From positions 1-32,739 of the forward strand of contig JAFWDQ010000019.1 of NCBI GenBank assembly GCA_017516065.1: a stretch of DNA of 32,739 nucleotides, in the 5' to 3' direction. Shown here piece after piece: positions 7,453-15,684 of this stretch. This stretch comes from Oscillospiraceae bacterium (GTDB lineage: Bacteria; Bacillota; Clostridia; Oscillospirales; Oscillospiraceae). The notes under the pieces are model-generated. The model searched no databases. It saw only the letters and a list, made by a program, of their open reading frames with translations, and was not told the origin of the DNA. The position numbers and the translations under genes are program-made. Position 1 is the stretch's first letter, and each line of letters opens with the position of its first letter.

Positions 7453-8559
7453 ATGCTGCGAATATTCCACGGGGCGGACCTGCATCTGGATACGCCCTTT
7501 ACGGCGCTGCCGCCGCAGCTGGCGGCCCGGCGGCGGCAGGAGCTGCGCATGATGTCGGCGCGGCTGGCGGCGATGGCCCGAAAGACCGGCGCGGAGCTGG
7601 TGCTGCTGGCCGGGGACCTGCTGGACGGCGCGCCCCCCTACACCGAGACGGTGGAGGCCCTCATGCAGGCGCTGAGCAACATCCCCGCCCCGGTGTTCAT
7701 CGCCCCGGGCAATCACGACTGGCTGTCTCCGGACTCCCCCTATCGCCTGCGCTGGCCCGGCAACGTCCATGTTTTCACCTCGGCGGGCATCGAGAGAGTG
7801 CCCCTGCCGGGGCTGAACTGCGTGGTCTACGGCACGGCCTATACGGAGCCGTCGAAGACCTGCGTCCTGGAGGGCTTTTCCCCCGACGAGGCCGACGGAG
7901 ACGCCCTGCGGATCCTGCTGCTCCACGGCGAGGTGAGGAGTGACGGCGAGAGCCCCTACTGCCCCGTCTCCGAGCGGCAGCTGGCGGAGAGCGGCATGGA
8001 CTACGTGGCTCTGGGCCACATCCATAAATTTTCCGGCATCCGCCGCAGCGGGAACACGGTCTGGGCCTGGCCCGGCTGTCCCGAGGGCCGGGGCTTTGAC
8101 GAGACCGGGCCCCGGGGCGTCATCGCCGGCGGTCTGGAGCGGGGCGGGCATACGCTGGAGTTCCTTCCGGTGAATCAGAAGCGGTACGAGGTCTACACCG
8201 TATCTCTGGCGGTGGGCGACGACCCCATGGAGAAGCTCCGGGAGCTGCCTCTGTCGGAGGATCAGGTGGCCCGGGTGATCTTCACCGGGGAGACGGAGGA
8301 AGCGGACCTGCCCCTCCGGGCCCTGGAGGAGGCGCTGCGGGAGCGCTGCTTCTACGGACAGGTCCGGGACGAGACCCGGATCCACCGGGGCCTGTGGGAG
8401 CGTCTGGAGGAGCAGTCCCTCACCGGGGCGTTCCTCCGCCGCCTGTGGAGCCGGATGGAGCGGGAGCCGGAGCAGCGTCCGCTGCTGGAGCAGGCCGCCC
8501 GCTTTGGCCTCGCCGCGCTGGAGCGGCGGGAGGACCCGGAGGGAGGGGATGACCTGTGA
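7453..8559 (+). CDS. yhaO: YhaO-like DNA repair exonuclease (SbcD/Mre11-type)
   Basis: This 368-residue protein is a calcineurin-like metallophosphoesterase of the SbcD/Mre11 group. The metal motifs occur in order: ADLHLD (Asp9, His11), LLAGDLLDG, GNHDW, LLHGE and LGHIHK. The C-terminal third (about 270-368) is the YhaO-type region expected to bind its ATPase partner. The next gene starts inside this stop codon (GTGA, 8556-8559), so the nuclease and ATPase are translationally coupled, as expected for a stable complex acting on DNA ends. The start at 7453 has GGAGG upstream at about 7441-7445. Confidence 0.9.
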   Translation: MLRIFHGADLHLDTPFTALPPQLAARRRQELRMMSARLAAMARKTGAELVLLAGDLLDGAPPYTETVEALMQALSNIPAPVFIAPGNHDWLSPDSPYRLRWPGNVHVFTSAGIERVPLPGLNCVVYGTAYTEPSKTCVLEGFSPDEADGDALRILLLHGEVRSDGESPYCPVSERQLAESGMDYVALGHIHKFSGIRRSGNTVWAWPGCPEGRGFDETGPRGVIAGGLERGGHTLEFLPVNQKRYEVYTVSLAVGDDPMEKLRELPLSEDQVARVIFTGETEEADLPLRALEEALRERCFYGQVRDETRIHRGLWERLEEQSLTGAFLRRLWSRMEREPEQRPLLEQAARFGLAALERREDPEGGDDL

Positions 8560-10691
8560 TCCTGCGTCAGATGACGGCCTCCTTCGGCTGTCTGGACCAC
8601 CGGACCATGGAGCTGGAGCCGGGGCTGAATCTTATCGAGGCCCCCAACGAGAGCGGAAAATCCACCTGGTGCGCCTTTCTCCGGGCCATGTTCTACGGTA
8701 TGGAGACGAAACGGGGCAAACGGAATGAGCTGTCGGACAGGCAGCGCTATCAGCCCTGGAACGGCGCCCCCATGGAGGGGCTGCTGCGCTGTGCGCTCTG
8801 GGACGGCCGCACCGTGACCGTCCAGCGGGAGACCCGCCGGGCCGCCGCGCCCATGGGCGAGTGCACCGTCCGGGACGAGGAAACCGGCGAGACGCTGGAG
8901 CTGGGCCCTCAGCCGGGCCTGCAGCTGCTGGGGGTGGAGGAGGCGGTCTTTGTCCGCAGCGCCTTCATCCGCACCGGCGAGCTGGCGGTGGAGTCCGACG
9001 ACGCCCTGGAAAAGCGGATCCTGTCCCTCCTCTCCGACGGAGAGGAGACCATGGGCCGGGAGGAGGCGGAGAAGACCCTCCGCCAGTGGCAGAATGACCG
9101 GCGGGTGAACCGTGCCACGGGGCGTCTGCCCCGGCTGGAGGCGGAGCTTCACGATGTGGAGCGCCGCCTGGAGGAGGTGCGCGCCGCCGCCGGACGGGTG
9201 GCGGGCGCCCGGCGGGAGCGGGACGCCCTGCGCCGCCGGAAGCTGGAGCTGGAACAGCAGCTGCGCATCCACGACTGGTACGAGACGGAGGCGCTGTACG
9301 CCCAGGCCCAGGCCGCCAGGGCGGATTATGAAGAGACGGAGACCCGGTGGGCGGAGACCTGCGCCGCCCTGACGGAGGAGACCCCGGAGCGAAACGAGCT
9401 TCTGGGGCTCCGGGACGAGCTGATCCGCATGGAGGCCCTGCGGGACAGCGCCGAGGATGCCCAGACCGCCGGGCAGGTGGACGAGGCCATCCTCATCCAC
9501 CAGCGGGCCCAGTTTAAGCGCGCCGAGGAGGACTGCCTGCAGGCGGCGGCCCTGGGGAAGCGGAAATTCCCTGTGCTGCCGGTGCTTTTCGCCGTGCTGA
9601 CGGCACTCTGCTTCGTCCTGGGCACGGTGCTTGCCACGGCGCTCCCGCTGTATGTCGGCCTGGCCTGTCTCGTCGTTTTTGCGGTCACCCTGGTGCTGTG
9701 GATCGTGCGGGAGACCCGGCGCAGACGCCGGCTGACGGCTCTGCTGGAGCCCTACGGCGTCACGTCTCTGGAGGCCATGTCCACATCGCTGGAGCGGCTC
9801 CGGGAGGACCTGGACGCCGCGGAGGAGGCCGGCGCCTTCCGGCAGGCGGCGGAGGAGAAGTACGAGAAATTCTGCCGGATGGAGGCGGAGCTCCGGGAGA
9901 AGATCGGCGCCTTCGCCCCCGGCGAGGACATGATGCAGGCCGTGGAGGAGCGGATCCTTCTGCGGGAGAAGCTGGCCCGGCTGGAGGACCGTCTGGCAAA
10001 CCTCCGGCGGCAGAACGAGGAGCTGGGAGAGATCCCGGCTCCGGAGGGTCCCCGGCCGGAACTGCCCCGGGGCAGCCGGTCCTCCGTGGAGACGGAGCGG
10101 GACAGGATCGATCTGCGCCTCCGGGAGCTGGATACCCTGCTGGCCCGGGCCGAGGGCGAGCGGAACGCCCGGGGCGATCCTGCGGACCTTCAGGCCCGGA
10201 GAGAGGCGCTGATGGCCCGCCGGGAGGCGCTGACAGGCCAGTGGGACGCCCTGGCGGTGGCCCGGGAGGAGCTGGAGGGCGCCCATGAGGACCTCAGCAG
10301 CCGGTTTTCGCCCCGGCTCAATGAGACCGCCGCAGCCATCTTCCATCAGCTCACCGGCGGCCGGTACGAGGCCCTGACCCTGGACCGGAGTCTCTCCGCC
10401 GTGGTGCAGGAGCGGTCCGATACGCTGAGCCGTGACGCCCAGGCCCTGAGCCGCGGAGCCCTGGATCAGCTGTATCTGGCGGTGCGGCTGGCCATCTGCG
10501 ACCTGATCCTGCCGCCGGACACACCGCTGATTCTGGACGACGCACTGGCACATTTCGACGAGACTCGCATGGGACATGCGTTAGAATATTTCCTGACCTC
10601 AGAGCGGCAGATCCTGCTGTTTACCTGCCACGCCCGTGAGGGGAACTATCTGGCCGGCAGGGCCGGCGTACATCGCGTAAGCATCGCCTGA
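8556..10691 (+). CDS. yhaN: YhaN-like SbcC/Rad50-type ATPase with internal membrane segments
   Basis: This 711-residue ATPase begins with GTG. Walker A is PNESGKST near residues 30-37. The C-terminal half-site holds the signature LSRGALDQLYLA and Walker B LILDDALAHFDE (about 655-670). Between them lie long charged, heptad-like coiled-coil arms (about 190-335 and 395-560). Two hydrophobic segments at about 338-385 (PVLPVLFAVLTALCFVLG, then PLYVGLACLVVFAVTLVLW) sit at the tip where SbcC has a zinc hook, and no CXXC hook is present. This architecture is known for YhaN and implies membrane anchoring of the YhaO/YhaN complex. The precise repair role is unknown. It overlaps yhaO by four bases. Confidence 0.9.
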   Translation: MILRQMTASFGCLDHRTMELEPGLNLIEAPNESGKSTWCAFLRAMFYGMETKRGKRNELSDRQRYQPWNGAPMEGLLRCALWDGRTVTVQRETRRAAAPMGECTVRDEETGETLELGPQPGLQLLGVEEAVFVRSAFIRTGELAVESDDALEKRILSLLSDGEETMGREEAEKTLRQWQNDRRVNRATGRLPRLEAELHDVERRLEEVRAAAGRVAGARRERDALRRRKLELEQQLRIHDWYETEALYAQAQAARADYEETETRWAETCAALTEETPERNELLGLRDELIRMEALRDSAEDAQTAGQVDEAILIHQRAQFKRAEEDCLQAAALGKRKFPVLPVLFAVLTALCFVLGTVLATALPLYVGLACLVVFAVTLVLWIVRETRRRRRLTALLEPYGVTSLEAMSTSLERLREDLDAAEEAGAFRQAAEEKYEKFCRMEAELREKIGAFAPGEDMMQAVEERILLREKLARLEDRLANLRRQNEELGEIPAPEGPRPELPRGSRSSVETERDRIDLRLRELDTLLARAEGERNARGDPADLQARREALMARREALTGQWDALAVAREELEGAHEDLSSRFSPRLNETAAAIFHQLTGGRYEALTLDRSLSAVVQERSDTLSRDAQALSRGALDQLYLAVRLAICDLILPPDTPLILDDALAHFDETRMGHALEYFLTSERQILLFTCHAREGNYLAGRAGVHRVSIA

Positions 10692-10708
10692 GAAGGAGGC
10701 TGTTTGAT

Positions 10709-11257
10709 ATGGAAGAGACAAAGAAGCAGGCCGGCGCCGGAATGGAGGCGTTTTTCTGGCTCCAGGCTATTGTCGGAGCCCTTGTGATCATCGTTCTGGT
10801 GTTCACCTTCTTCGGCCGTATCATCGCCGTAGAGGGGTCCTCCATGGTCCCCACCCTGCAGGACGGCGACCGGCTTCTGCTGTACAGCATCGGCTATACG
10901 CCCGAGGCAGGGGACGTGGTGGTCCTGACCAAGGACTCGTTCCTGGAGACCCCCATCGTCAAGCGGGTCATCGCCACCGGCGGCCAGACCGTGGAGATCG
11001 ACTATGAGGACCGGTGCGTCCGGGTCGACGGCACGGAGCTGGACGAGCCCTATATCAACGAGCTCATGGAGCAGCCCTACTGGGACCAGTCCGACGTCAT
11101 CGAGGTGCCGGAGGGCAGCGTCTTCGTCATGGGCGATAACCGCAACCACAGCTCCGACAGCAGGGACGAGCATCTGGGCTGCGTGGACAACCGTCTGATC
11201 CTGGGCCACGCGGTGCTGATCCTCTCGCCCTTCTCCCACTTCGGGCGGATCCCTTGA
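10709..11257 (+). CDS. lepB: Signal peptidase I
   Basis: This 182-residue type I signal peptidase removes signal peptides from Sec substrates at the outer face of the membrane. A single N-terminal membrane segment (about 14-36) is followed by catalytic Ser45 in VEGSSMVPTL and Lys85 in IVKRVIATGG. Box E (FVMGDNRNHSSDSR) is intact. The short form with one membrane anchor is the Gram-positive SipS type. It starts 17 bp after yhaN with AAGGAGG upstream, and it ends the operon ahead of a strong terminator. Secreted proteins encoded in this window are plausible substrates. Confidence 0.95.
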   Translation: MEETKKQAGAGMEAFFWLQAIVGALVIIVLVFTFFGRIIAVEGSSMVPTLQDGDRLLLYSIGYTPEAGDVVVLTKDSFLETPIVKRVIATGGQTVEIDYEDRCVRVDGTELDEPYINELMEQPYWDQSDVIEVPEGSVFVMGDNRNHSSDSRDEHLGCVDNRLILGHAVLILSPFSHFGRIP

Positions 11258-11375
11258 CGGGCCGCGCCCGGGATTTGACGGACCGCCGCCCCCGGGATGA
11301 TCGGAAAGAGCGCCGGGGACGCGTTCCGGAGAGCATCCTCCGGAACAGGGGCTGTGCCGTAAAGTGAGAGGTACG

Positions 11376-11409
11376 AAAACGGGGACCGCCGCAGGGCGGT
11401 CCCCGTTTT
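11376..11409 (+). terminator. Strong intrinsic terminator after signal peptidase I
   Basis: A perfect 15-pair stem (11376-11390 with 11395-11409), GC-rich in its centre and flanked by A4 and T4, encloses a four-base loop. It ends the operon that begins with cysteine desulfurase and could act in both directions. Confidence 0.85.
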
Positions 11410-11576
11410 GTCTGCCGGGCGTTTTCCCCGGGAGCGGGAGCGGCGGGAGCGGCCGCAGAGGCCGATTTGCGGCGACAGAGCCCCGGGAGAGATGCCGTTC
11501 CCCGCTTTTTTGCGCCTCAGGGTGGAAAAAAAGGGGAAAATCGCCCCTGAAAACCGGGAAAATTTGCTGAAAACGG

Positions 11577-11605
11577 TAGCAATCAGACAGAGATTGTGGT
11601 ATAAT
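11577..11605 (+). promoter_or_regulatory. Promoter with extended -10 for the acidic-repeat protein
   Basis: TATAAT at 11600-11605 is preceded by TGG, which makes an extended -10. A weak -35 (TAGCAA, 11577-11582) stands 17 bp upstream. The leader to the start at 11720 would be about 108 nt. Confidence 0.6.
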
Positions 11606-11719
11606 CACATGATACTATTATAGAATTGCAATAACTATGTCGCGACAACGATCACAATATGCGCCGACAAAGCCGGAGACCGGCGGAGTCGGCGGGGAGA
11701 GAGGAAGAGGTGAGACGCG

Positions 11720-14700
11720 ATGACAGGTCAGTATCTGCTGCTGCACGACCGGCAGGGTCCCGCTGACGCCGGAGAAGCCGGGTTCGGCTCCTTCCGGACG
11801 GCGGTCCTTTCGCCCCGGGCGGCGGCGCTGACGGAGGACAGCCGCTTCCGGGACCTGTGCGCCGTTCTGGAGACCCGGGGCGCGTTGCCGGATTCCATGG
11901 ACTGTCCGGGACCCGACGCACGGGGCATCCTGCGGGTCAGCCCCTGGAACGGCGGATTTCTTGCCGCGCGGAGCTATCGTGTCCGCAGACAACAGGGGGA
12001 CGGCGGGACCGTCACCTTTACCCATGGCTATCTCCTCACCGATGAGGAGCGGACGTCGCTGCTGCGCAGACCGGAGGGCCTGACGGACCGGAGCCGGTTT
12101 TACGGCTACACCGGCGCGGATCATGACAGCCTCGTGCCGCCGGACGACTCCCTGGATCTGCTGGGAGAGGACGGAAGTCCTCTGCCGGACGCGCTCTGGG
12201 AGGAGCTCGGCTTCGACGAGGACCGCTTCGCCGCCCTGGTGTCCGCCCTCTGCGACCGGACCGCCGGCGGCGGTCTGACGGTGCTGGCCATCCCCACGGA
12301 GGCCGCCGGCGCCCAGGGGAGCCTGGCCGGCGAGCAGCTCATGGCGGCGCTGTACGCCCTGTTGCCGGACTGCGTGGGTGAGGCTCTGGGCAGTGTCTCC
12401 TGCTGGGACGCGGGACCGGAGGACCCGGGCCTGGAGGGCATCGGGCTGGTCATCATCCCCCCCGGCGATCTGCCCCTGTGGCAGGAGAAGGACGTGGCCC
12501 TGCTGGATCTGACCACCGGAGAGCGGCGGAACATCGGGCCGGACCGGACCCTGGGCCGCATCCTGTGGCAGTACCGGGGCAATCCCGCGGGCGCGGCGGC
12601 GTTCAGCGGCTGGCTGGCGGACTATTTCGAGGACCATCCGGCGCTGACGGACCGGGACGCGGAGTCCCTGGACCGGGCGGCGGCGCTGTATGACCCGGCG
12701 TCTGTGACCCGGGCGGATGCGCCGGACCTGCCGGAGGACGCCGGGGAGTCGGAGCCGCTGCCGGAGGAGTCCCCCGCAGAGGAGACCGCGTTTGAGGCGG
12801 AGCCGCTGCCCGGGGACACGGCGGAGCCCGAGGCGGATGTCGCGGCCGAAACGGCGGGCGAAGAAGAGACCGCCGGAGCCGACGGGGAGGATATGCCGCC
12901 TGAGGAGGAGCCGGAGGAGACAGAGACGCCCGCCGACGATGACGACGAGTCTGACGACGACGACGAGTCCGACGATGACGATGACGAGTCCGACGACGAT
13001 GAGTCTGACGACGACGATGAGTCCGACGATGACGATGACGAGTCCGACGACGATGAGTCTGACGACGACGATGAGTCCGACGACGACGATGACGAGTCCG
13101 ACGATGACGACGAGTCCGATGATGACGACGAGTCCGACGACGATGACGAGTCCGATGATGACGACGAGTCTGATGACGACGCAGAGGAGAAGACCGACGA
13201 GGAGGATATGATCTTCGAGGTCTCCGACGAGCTTGCGGAGTCGGAAACGGCGGCGGCGGTGGCGGAACTCAACGAGGCGGAGCGCCTTGCGGAGGAGCGC
13301 CGGCGGATCATGGAGCCGGAGAGCGTCGTCACGGTGCCGGAGCTGCTGGCCTTTCTGGAGACGGTGCCCCGGACGCCCATGTCGGACAGGATGGAGCTGG
13401 TGAACCTCTGCGGCGCCCGGCAGGGCTCGCCCGGTGAGGTCCGGGCCTTCTTTGAGGACCTGGTCGGCACACCGTATTTCTATATGTACTACTTCGGCTT
13501 CCTGGCCGGCGACAAGCTGGCGGAGGCGGAAGTGCTGGAGCCGATGATCCTGCAGCGGCCGGACTGGTGCACGGAGCTGTGCCAGACGGCGGCGGAGGCC
13601 CGGTCGGTCTTTCCCGACAGCGAGGCACTGCTCCGCAGCGCCTTCGGACGGCTGTGGGAGCGTCAGCCGGCGCGTTCCGCGGAGGACCTGCTTCACCTGG
13701 CGGCAGAGCAGGAGACCAGGCTGGAAGCCCGGCAGTATACCGGACTGTACAGCCCCGCCGAGGACCTGATGCAGGGGGTGGGCCGGCGGCTCATGACCCA
13801 GTTCTCCACCCCGGAGGGCATGCGGGACATGCTCGCGCTGGATTCGGCGGATCTGGCCCAGCTGAGCGTCTGGAGCCGGACCTATCACTGGACCGGCAGG
13901 CCCCTGCGGCTGCTGCCCCTGTGCCGGACCCTGGACGCGGTGAAGGATCAGAACGATCTGGTGAAGGTGACCGAGGGCCTGCAGGCCCTGACGCCGGAGG
14001 AGCGGCAGCTGATGCTGCCGCGGCTGGAGAAGGCGACCCGGGGGCCGGAGCCGGAGCTCCGGAGCCGGGGCAGTGAAAAACAGCTGACGGTCCGCAGCGG
14101 ACTGTATCTGCTGGCGGCCCAGGTCCGGGAGGCACAGAAGACCGAGTGGGACGAGAACGGCATGGACGCCGTGGCCGTGTGGCTCAACGCCCTCTTTGCC
14201 CGGGACGGGAAGGGCGACCCGAAAAAAGCCATGCGCTACCTGATGGGCGGCCTCCAGAGCATCCCCCAGGCGGATCTGGGGGGGCCCTATCCGGCGGCCC
14301 TGCGCCGGGGCGCCGCGACCTTTATGGCCAGCCGGGTCCCGGACAAGAGCTGGCGGGAGGCCCTGCTGGACAGCACCGTGCTCAAGCTCTATAAGGGTCT
14401 GCCGGCGGACTCGGAACTCAAGCGCACCATGAGCCGGGCGGTGCACAGCAGCCCCGACGCGCGGCTGTGCAAGGCCTATCAGCTCCACCACGAGAGCCGC
14501 GGCGTCAATCTTGCCGGCATCGCCGGCGCCGGGGCCGCCGGAGCGGCGGGCCTGGGGCCCAGACTGAAGGAGGGCCTGCTGGCCTACGTGGTCGTGGTGC
14601 TGCTGATCCTGGCGGATACGGCCATCGTCCGGGCCCTCTGGCGGCACAGTCCGGCCCTGGGCGTGATCGTTGGCATCCTCCTGTGCTGCGCCGTACTGGC

Positions 14701-14752
14701 GGCGGGAGGCGTTCTCCTGAAAAAGAGACAGAAGAAGGGGGCAGAGAGATGA
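11720..14752 (+). CDS. Large membrane-anchored protein with Asp/Glu/Ser repeat tract, unknown function
   Basis: I do not recognise this 1010-residue protein as a characterised family. Residues 1-330 look like a globular domain. The motif order GFGSFRTAVLS, then FLAARSYRV, then TFTHGYLL faintly recalls the N-terminal domain of GTPase-associated proteins (GAP1-N2), which is a weak guess. Residues 333-405 are Pro/Glu-rich, and 406-487 are a pure D3-5-E-S repeat tract. Residues 505-940 appear helical and rich in Glu, Leu and Arg. Two membrane segments (about 962-1000) precede a basic tail. With no signal peptide, the large N-terminal part should be cytoplasmic. The ATG at 11720 follows GAAGAGGTGAGACGCG. 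The stop overlaps the next gene as ATGA, so the two products probably form a complex. Confidence 0.85.
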   Translation: MTGQYLLLHDRQGPADAGEAGFGSFRTAVLSPRAAALTEDSRFRDLCAVLETRGALPDSMDCPGPDARGILRVSPWNGGFLAARSYRVRRQQGDGGTVTFTHGYLLTDEERTSLLRRPEGLTDRSRFYGYTGADHDSLVPPDDSLDLLGEDGSPLPDALWEELGFDEDRFAALVSALCDRTAGGGLTVLAIPTEAAGAQGSLAGEQLMAALYALLPDCVGEALGSVSCWDAGPEDPGLEGIGLVIIPPGDLPLWQEKDVALLDLTTGERRNIGPDRTLGRILWQYRGNPAGAAAFSGWLADYFEDHPALTDRDAESLDRAAALYDPASVTRADAPDLPEDAGESEPLPEESPAEETAFEAEPLPGDTAEPEADVAAETAGEEETAGADGEDMPPEEEPEETETPADDDDESDDDDESDDDDDESDDDESDDDDESDDDDDESDDDESDDDDESDDDDDESDDDDESDDDDESDDDDESDDDDESDDDAEEKTDEEDMIFEVSDELAESETAAAVAELNEAERLAEERRRIMEPESVVTVPELLAFLETVPRTPMSDRMELVNLCGARQGSPGEVRAFFEDLVGTPYFYMYYFGFLAGDKLAEAEVLEPMILQRPDWCTELCQTAAEARSVFPDSEALLRSAFGRLWERQPARSAEDLLHLAAEQETRLEARQYTGLYSPAEDLMQGVGRRLMTQFSTPEGMRDMLALDSADLAQLSVWSRTYHWTGRPLRLLPLCRTLDAVKDQNDLVKVTEGLQALTPEERQLMLPRLEKATRGPEPELRSRGSEKQLTVRSGLYLLAAQVREAQKTEWDENGMDAVAVWLNALFARDGKGDPKKAMRYLMGGLQSIPQADLGGPYPAALRRGAATFMASRVPDKSWREALLDSTVLKLYKGLPADSELKRTMSRAVHSSPDARLCKAYQLHHESRGVNLAGIAGAGAAGAAGLGPRLKEGLLAYVVVVLLILADTAIVRALWRHSPALGVIVGILLCCAVLAAGGVLLKKRQKKGAER
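12935..13180 (+). repeat. Coding tandem repeat, Asp(3-5)-Glu-Ser units
   Basis: These 246 bases encode 82 residues consisting only of Asp (56), Glu (13) and Ser (13) by direct count. The Asp run lengths follow 4-4-5-3-4-5-3-4-5-4-4-4-4-3. A 54-bp higher-order unit (5-3-4) occurs as two perfect tandem copies at 12971-13024 and 13025-13078. The opposite strand reads as a long Ser/Asp frame, which is a by-product. Confidence 0.95.
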
Positions 14753-15606
14753 AACGGACGGGAAGAGTCACGGCAGCGCTGCTGCTGGTCCTGTTGCTGC
14801 TCACCGCGCTGAGTACCGGCGCGTCTGCAAAAAAGGATATTACCACCGAGGAGGAGGTCGCGGCGTGGCCCCGGATCCTCACCCAGGCCGAGGTGGAGCA
14901 GGCTCTGGAAGGAGAGCTGTTCCTCTGCGCCACCGAGGAGGGGGCGTGGAAGACTGCCGAGAGCATCGACGTCGAGGTCCTGCGCCTGCCGGAGCAGGCG
15001 GATCTGCTGCTGCTGACCACAGGGGCTGACGGAAGCAAGTCCCTGATGGACGACGTATATCGCGTGGCCCTGTCCGCCGACGTGGCGCGGGGCCTGGAGA
15101 CGGGCCTGGCCCTGGAGGAGCGGGACGGCGTCCTGACCCTTCTGCCGGGGGACACGGTGGCGCTGGGTACGCCCCTGCTCACCGGTGACAACCTGACCAC
15201 GGCCCAGAGTATGGCCGGCGGCTCCTCCGCCACGCTGCTGGCGTGGCAGAACGGCAGCGGCTGGTCCCTGGCCATGCTGCCCCAGGGCGGCACCAGATGC
15301 ACCTTCACCGGCGGGGTGGAGGCCACCCTGGTGGACGAGACCATGGTGGTGAACGGCGTGGTGGTGCTGCAAAACGGCACCCAGGTGGCCATGGAGACCA
15401 TGGAGGTCTCCGGCGACGCCGTGCTGACGGCCCTTACCGAGGGCGCCCGCATCGAGGTGAGCGAAGACGGCTCCGTGGACCGCATCGGCGGCGACGAGAG
15501 CCGCAGCGGCTCCGTCCACTGGGGTGTGGTCATCCCCTGTGTGATCTTCGGCGCCATCGTGTTTTTGGGTCTTGCCTGGTTTGTGGGCAGACGCTGGAGC
15601 CGTTAA
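14749..15606 (+). CDS. Single-pass membrane protein with signal peptide, unknown function
   Basis: This 285-residue protein starts with a clear signal peptide (MKRTGRV, then hydrophobic residues 8-20, with cleavage near GASA-25). It ends with one membrane segment (about 256-277) and a short basic tail (GRRWSR). That predicts a type I topology with about 230 residues outside the cell. The outer domain is rich in Leu, Val, Thr and Gly, probably beta-rich, and shows no motif I can name. The start overlaps the stop of the 1010-residue acidic-repeat protein, whose own C-terminus is in the membrane. A two-part transmembrane assembly is therefore a reasonable inference. Confidence 0.85.
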   Translation: MKRTGRVTAALLLVLLLLTALSTGASAKKDITTEEEVAAWPRILTQAEVEQALEGELFLCATEEGAWKTAESIDVEVLRLPEQADLLLLTTGADGSKSLMDDVYRVALSADVARGLETGLALEERDGVLTLLPGDTVALGTPLLTGDNLTTAQSMAGGSSATLLAWQNGSGWSLAMLPQGGTRCTFTGGVEATLVDETMVVNGVVVLQNGTQVAMETMEVSGDAVLTALTEGARIEVSEDGSVDRIGGDESRSGSVHWGVVIPCVIFGAIVFLGLAWFVGRRWSR

Positions 15607-15636
15607 AAAACGGCCCCGGCACAGACAGTTCAGTCC

Positions 15637-15656
15637 GCCTCCCGGGACGGGGAGGC
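15637..15656 (+). other. Hairpin ahead of metN
   Basis: GCCTCCC (15637-15643) pairs with GGGAGGC (15650-15656) in the 78-bp gap before metN. There is no T-run after it and no clear -10 box in the gap, so metN may be read from the upstream promoter. The hairpin could adjust expression. It does not resemble an S-box (SAM) riboswitch. Confidence 0.4.
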
Positions 15657-15684
15657 ATGGTTTCAGACAGAGAGAGGTGAACCT

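Larger units (their letters stand above)
11258..11719. other. Intergenic stretch: hairpins, terminator, promoter
   Basis: No gene is supported in these 462 bp. From left to right there is a nine-pair hairpin (11323-11331 with 11338-11346), the strong terminator at 11376-11409, a GC-rich stretch without clear signals, and a promoter at 11577-11605. A ten-base palindrome TGTCGCGACA (11638-11647) lies just downstream of the predicted start and could be an operator. Small open frames here lack ribosome sites. Confidence 0.6.

Noticed and set aside
8352-10577. A 741-residue minus-strand frame opposite yhaN
   Set aside because: It is a Gln/Pro/His/Gly-rich shadow of yhaN with no recognisable domain.
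12935-13180. Frameshift or assembly error in the acidic repeat
   Set aside because: The reading frame stays open through the tract and continues into a plausible helical domain and membrane tail. Repeat copy number could still be misassembled.
12622-13470. Serine/aspartate-repeat (Sdr-like) protein on the minus strand
   Set aside because: The Ser-rich repeat is the reverse reading of the GAC/GAT-GAG-TCC repeat. There is no signal peptide or anchor.
11618-14647. A 1009-residue open frame antisense to the acidic-repeat gene
   Set aside because: It is the shadow of the Asp-rich gene. It has no signal, no family motif and no ribosome site, and the plus-strand gene has a promoter and operon context.
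15607-15684. SAM (S-box) riboswitch ahead of metN
   Set aside because: The gap is only 78 bp, with one short hairpin and none of the conserved S-box core.
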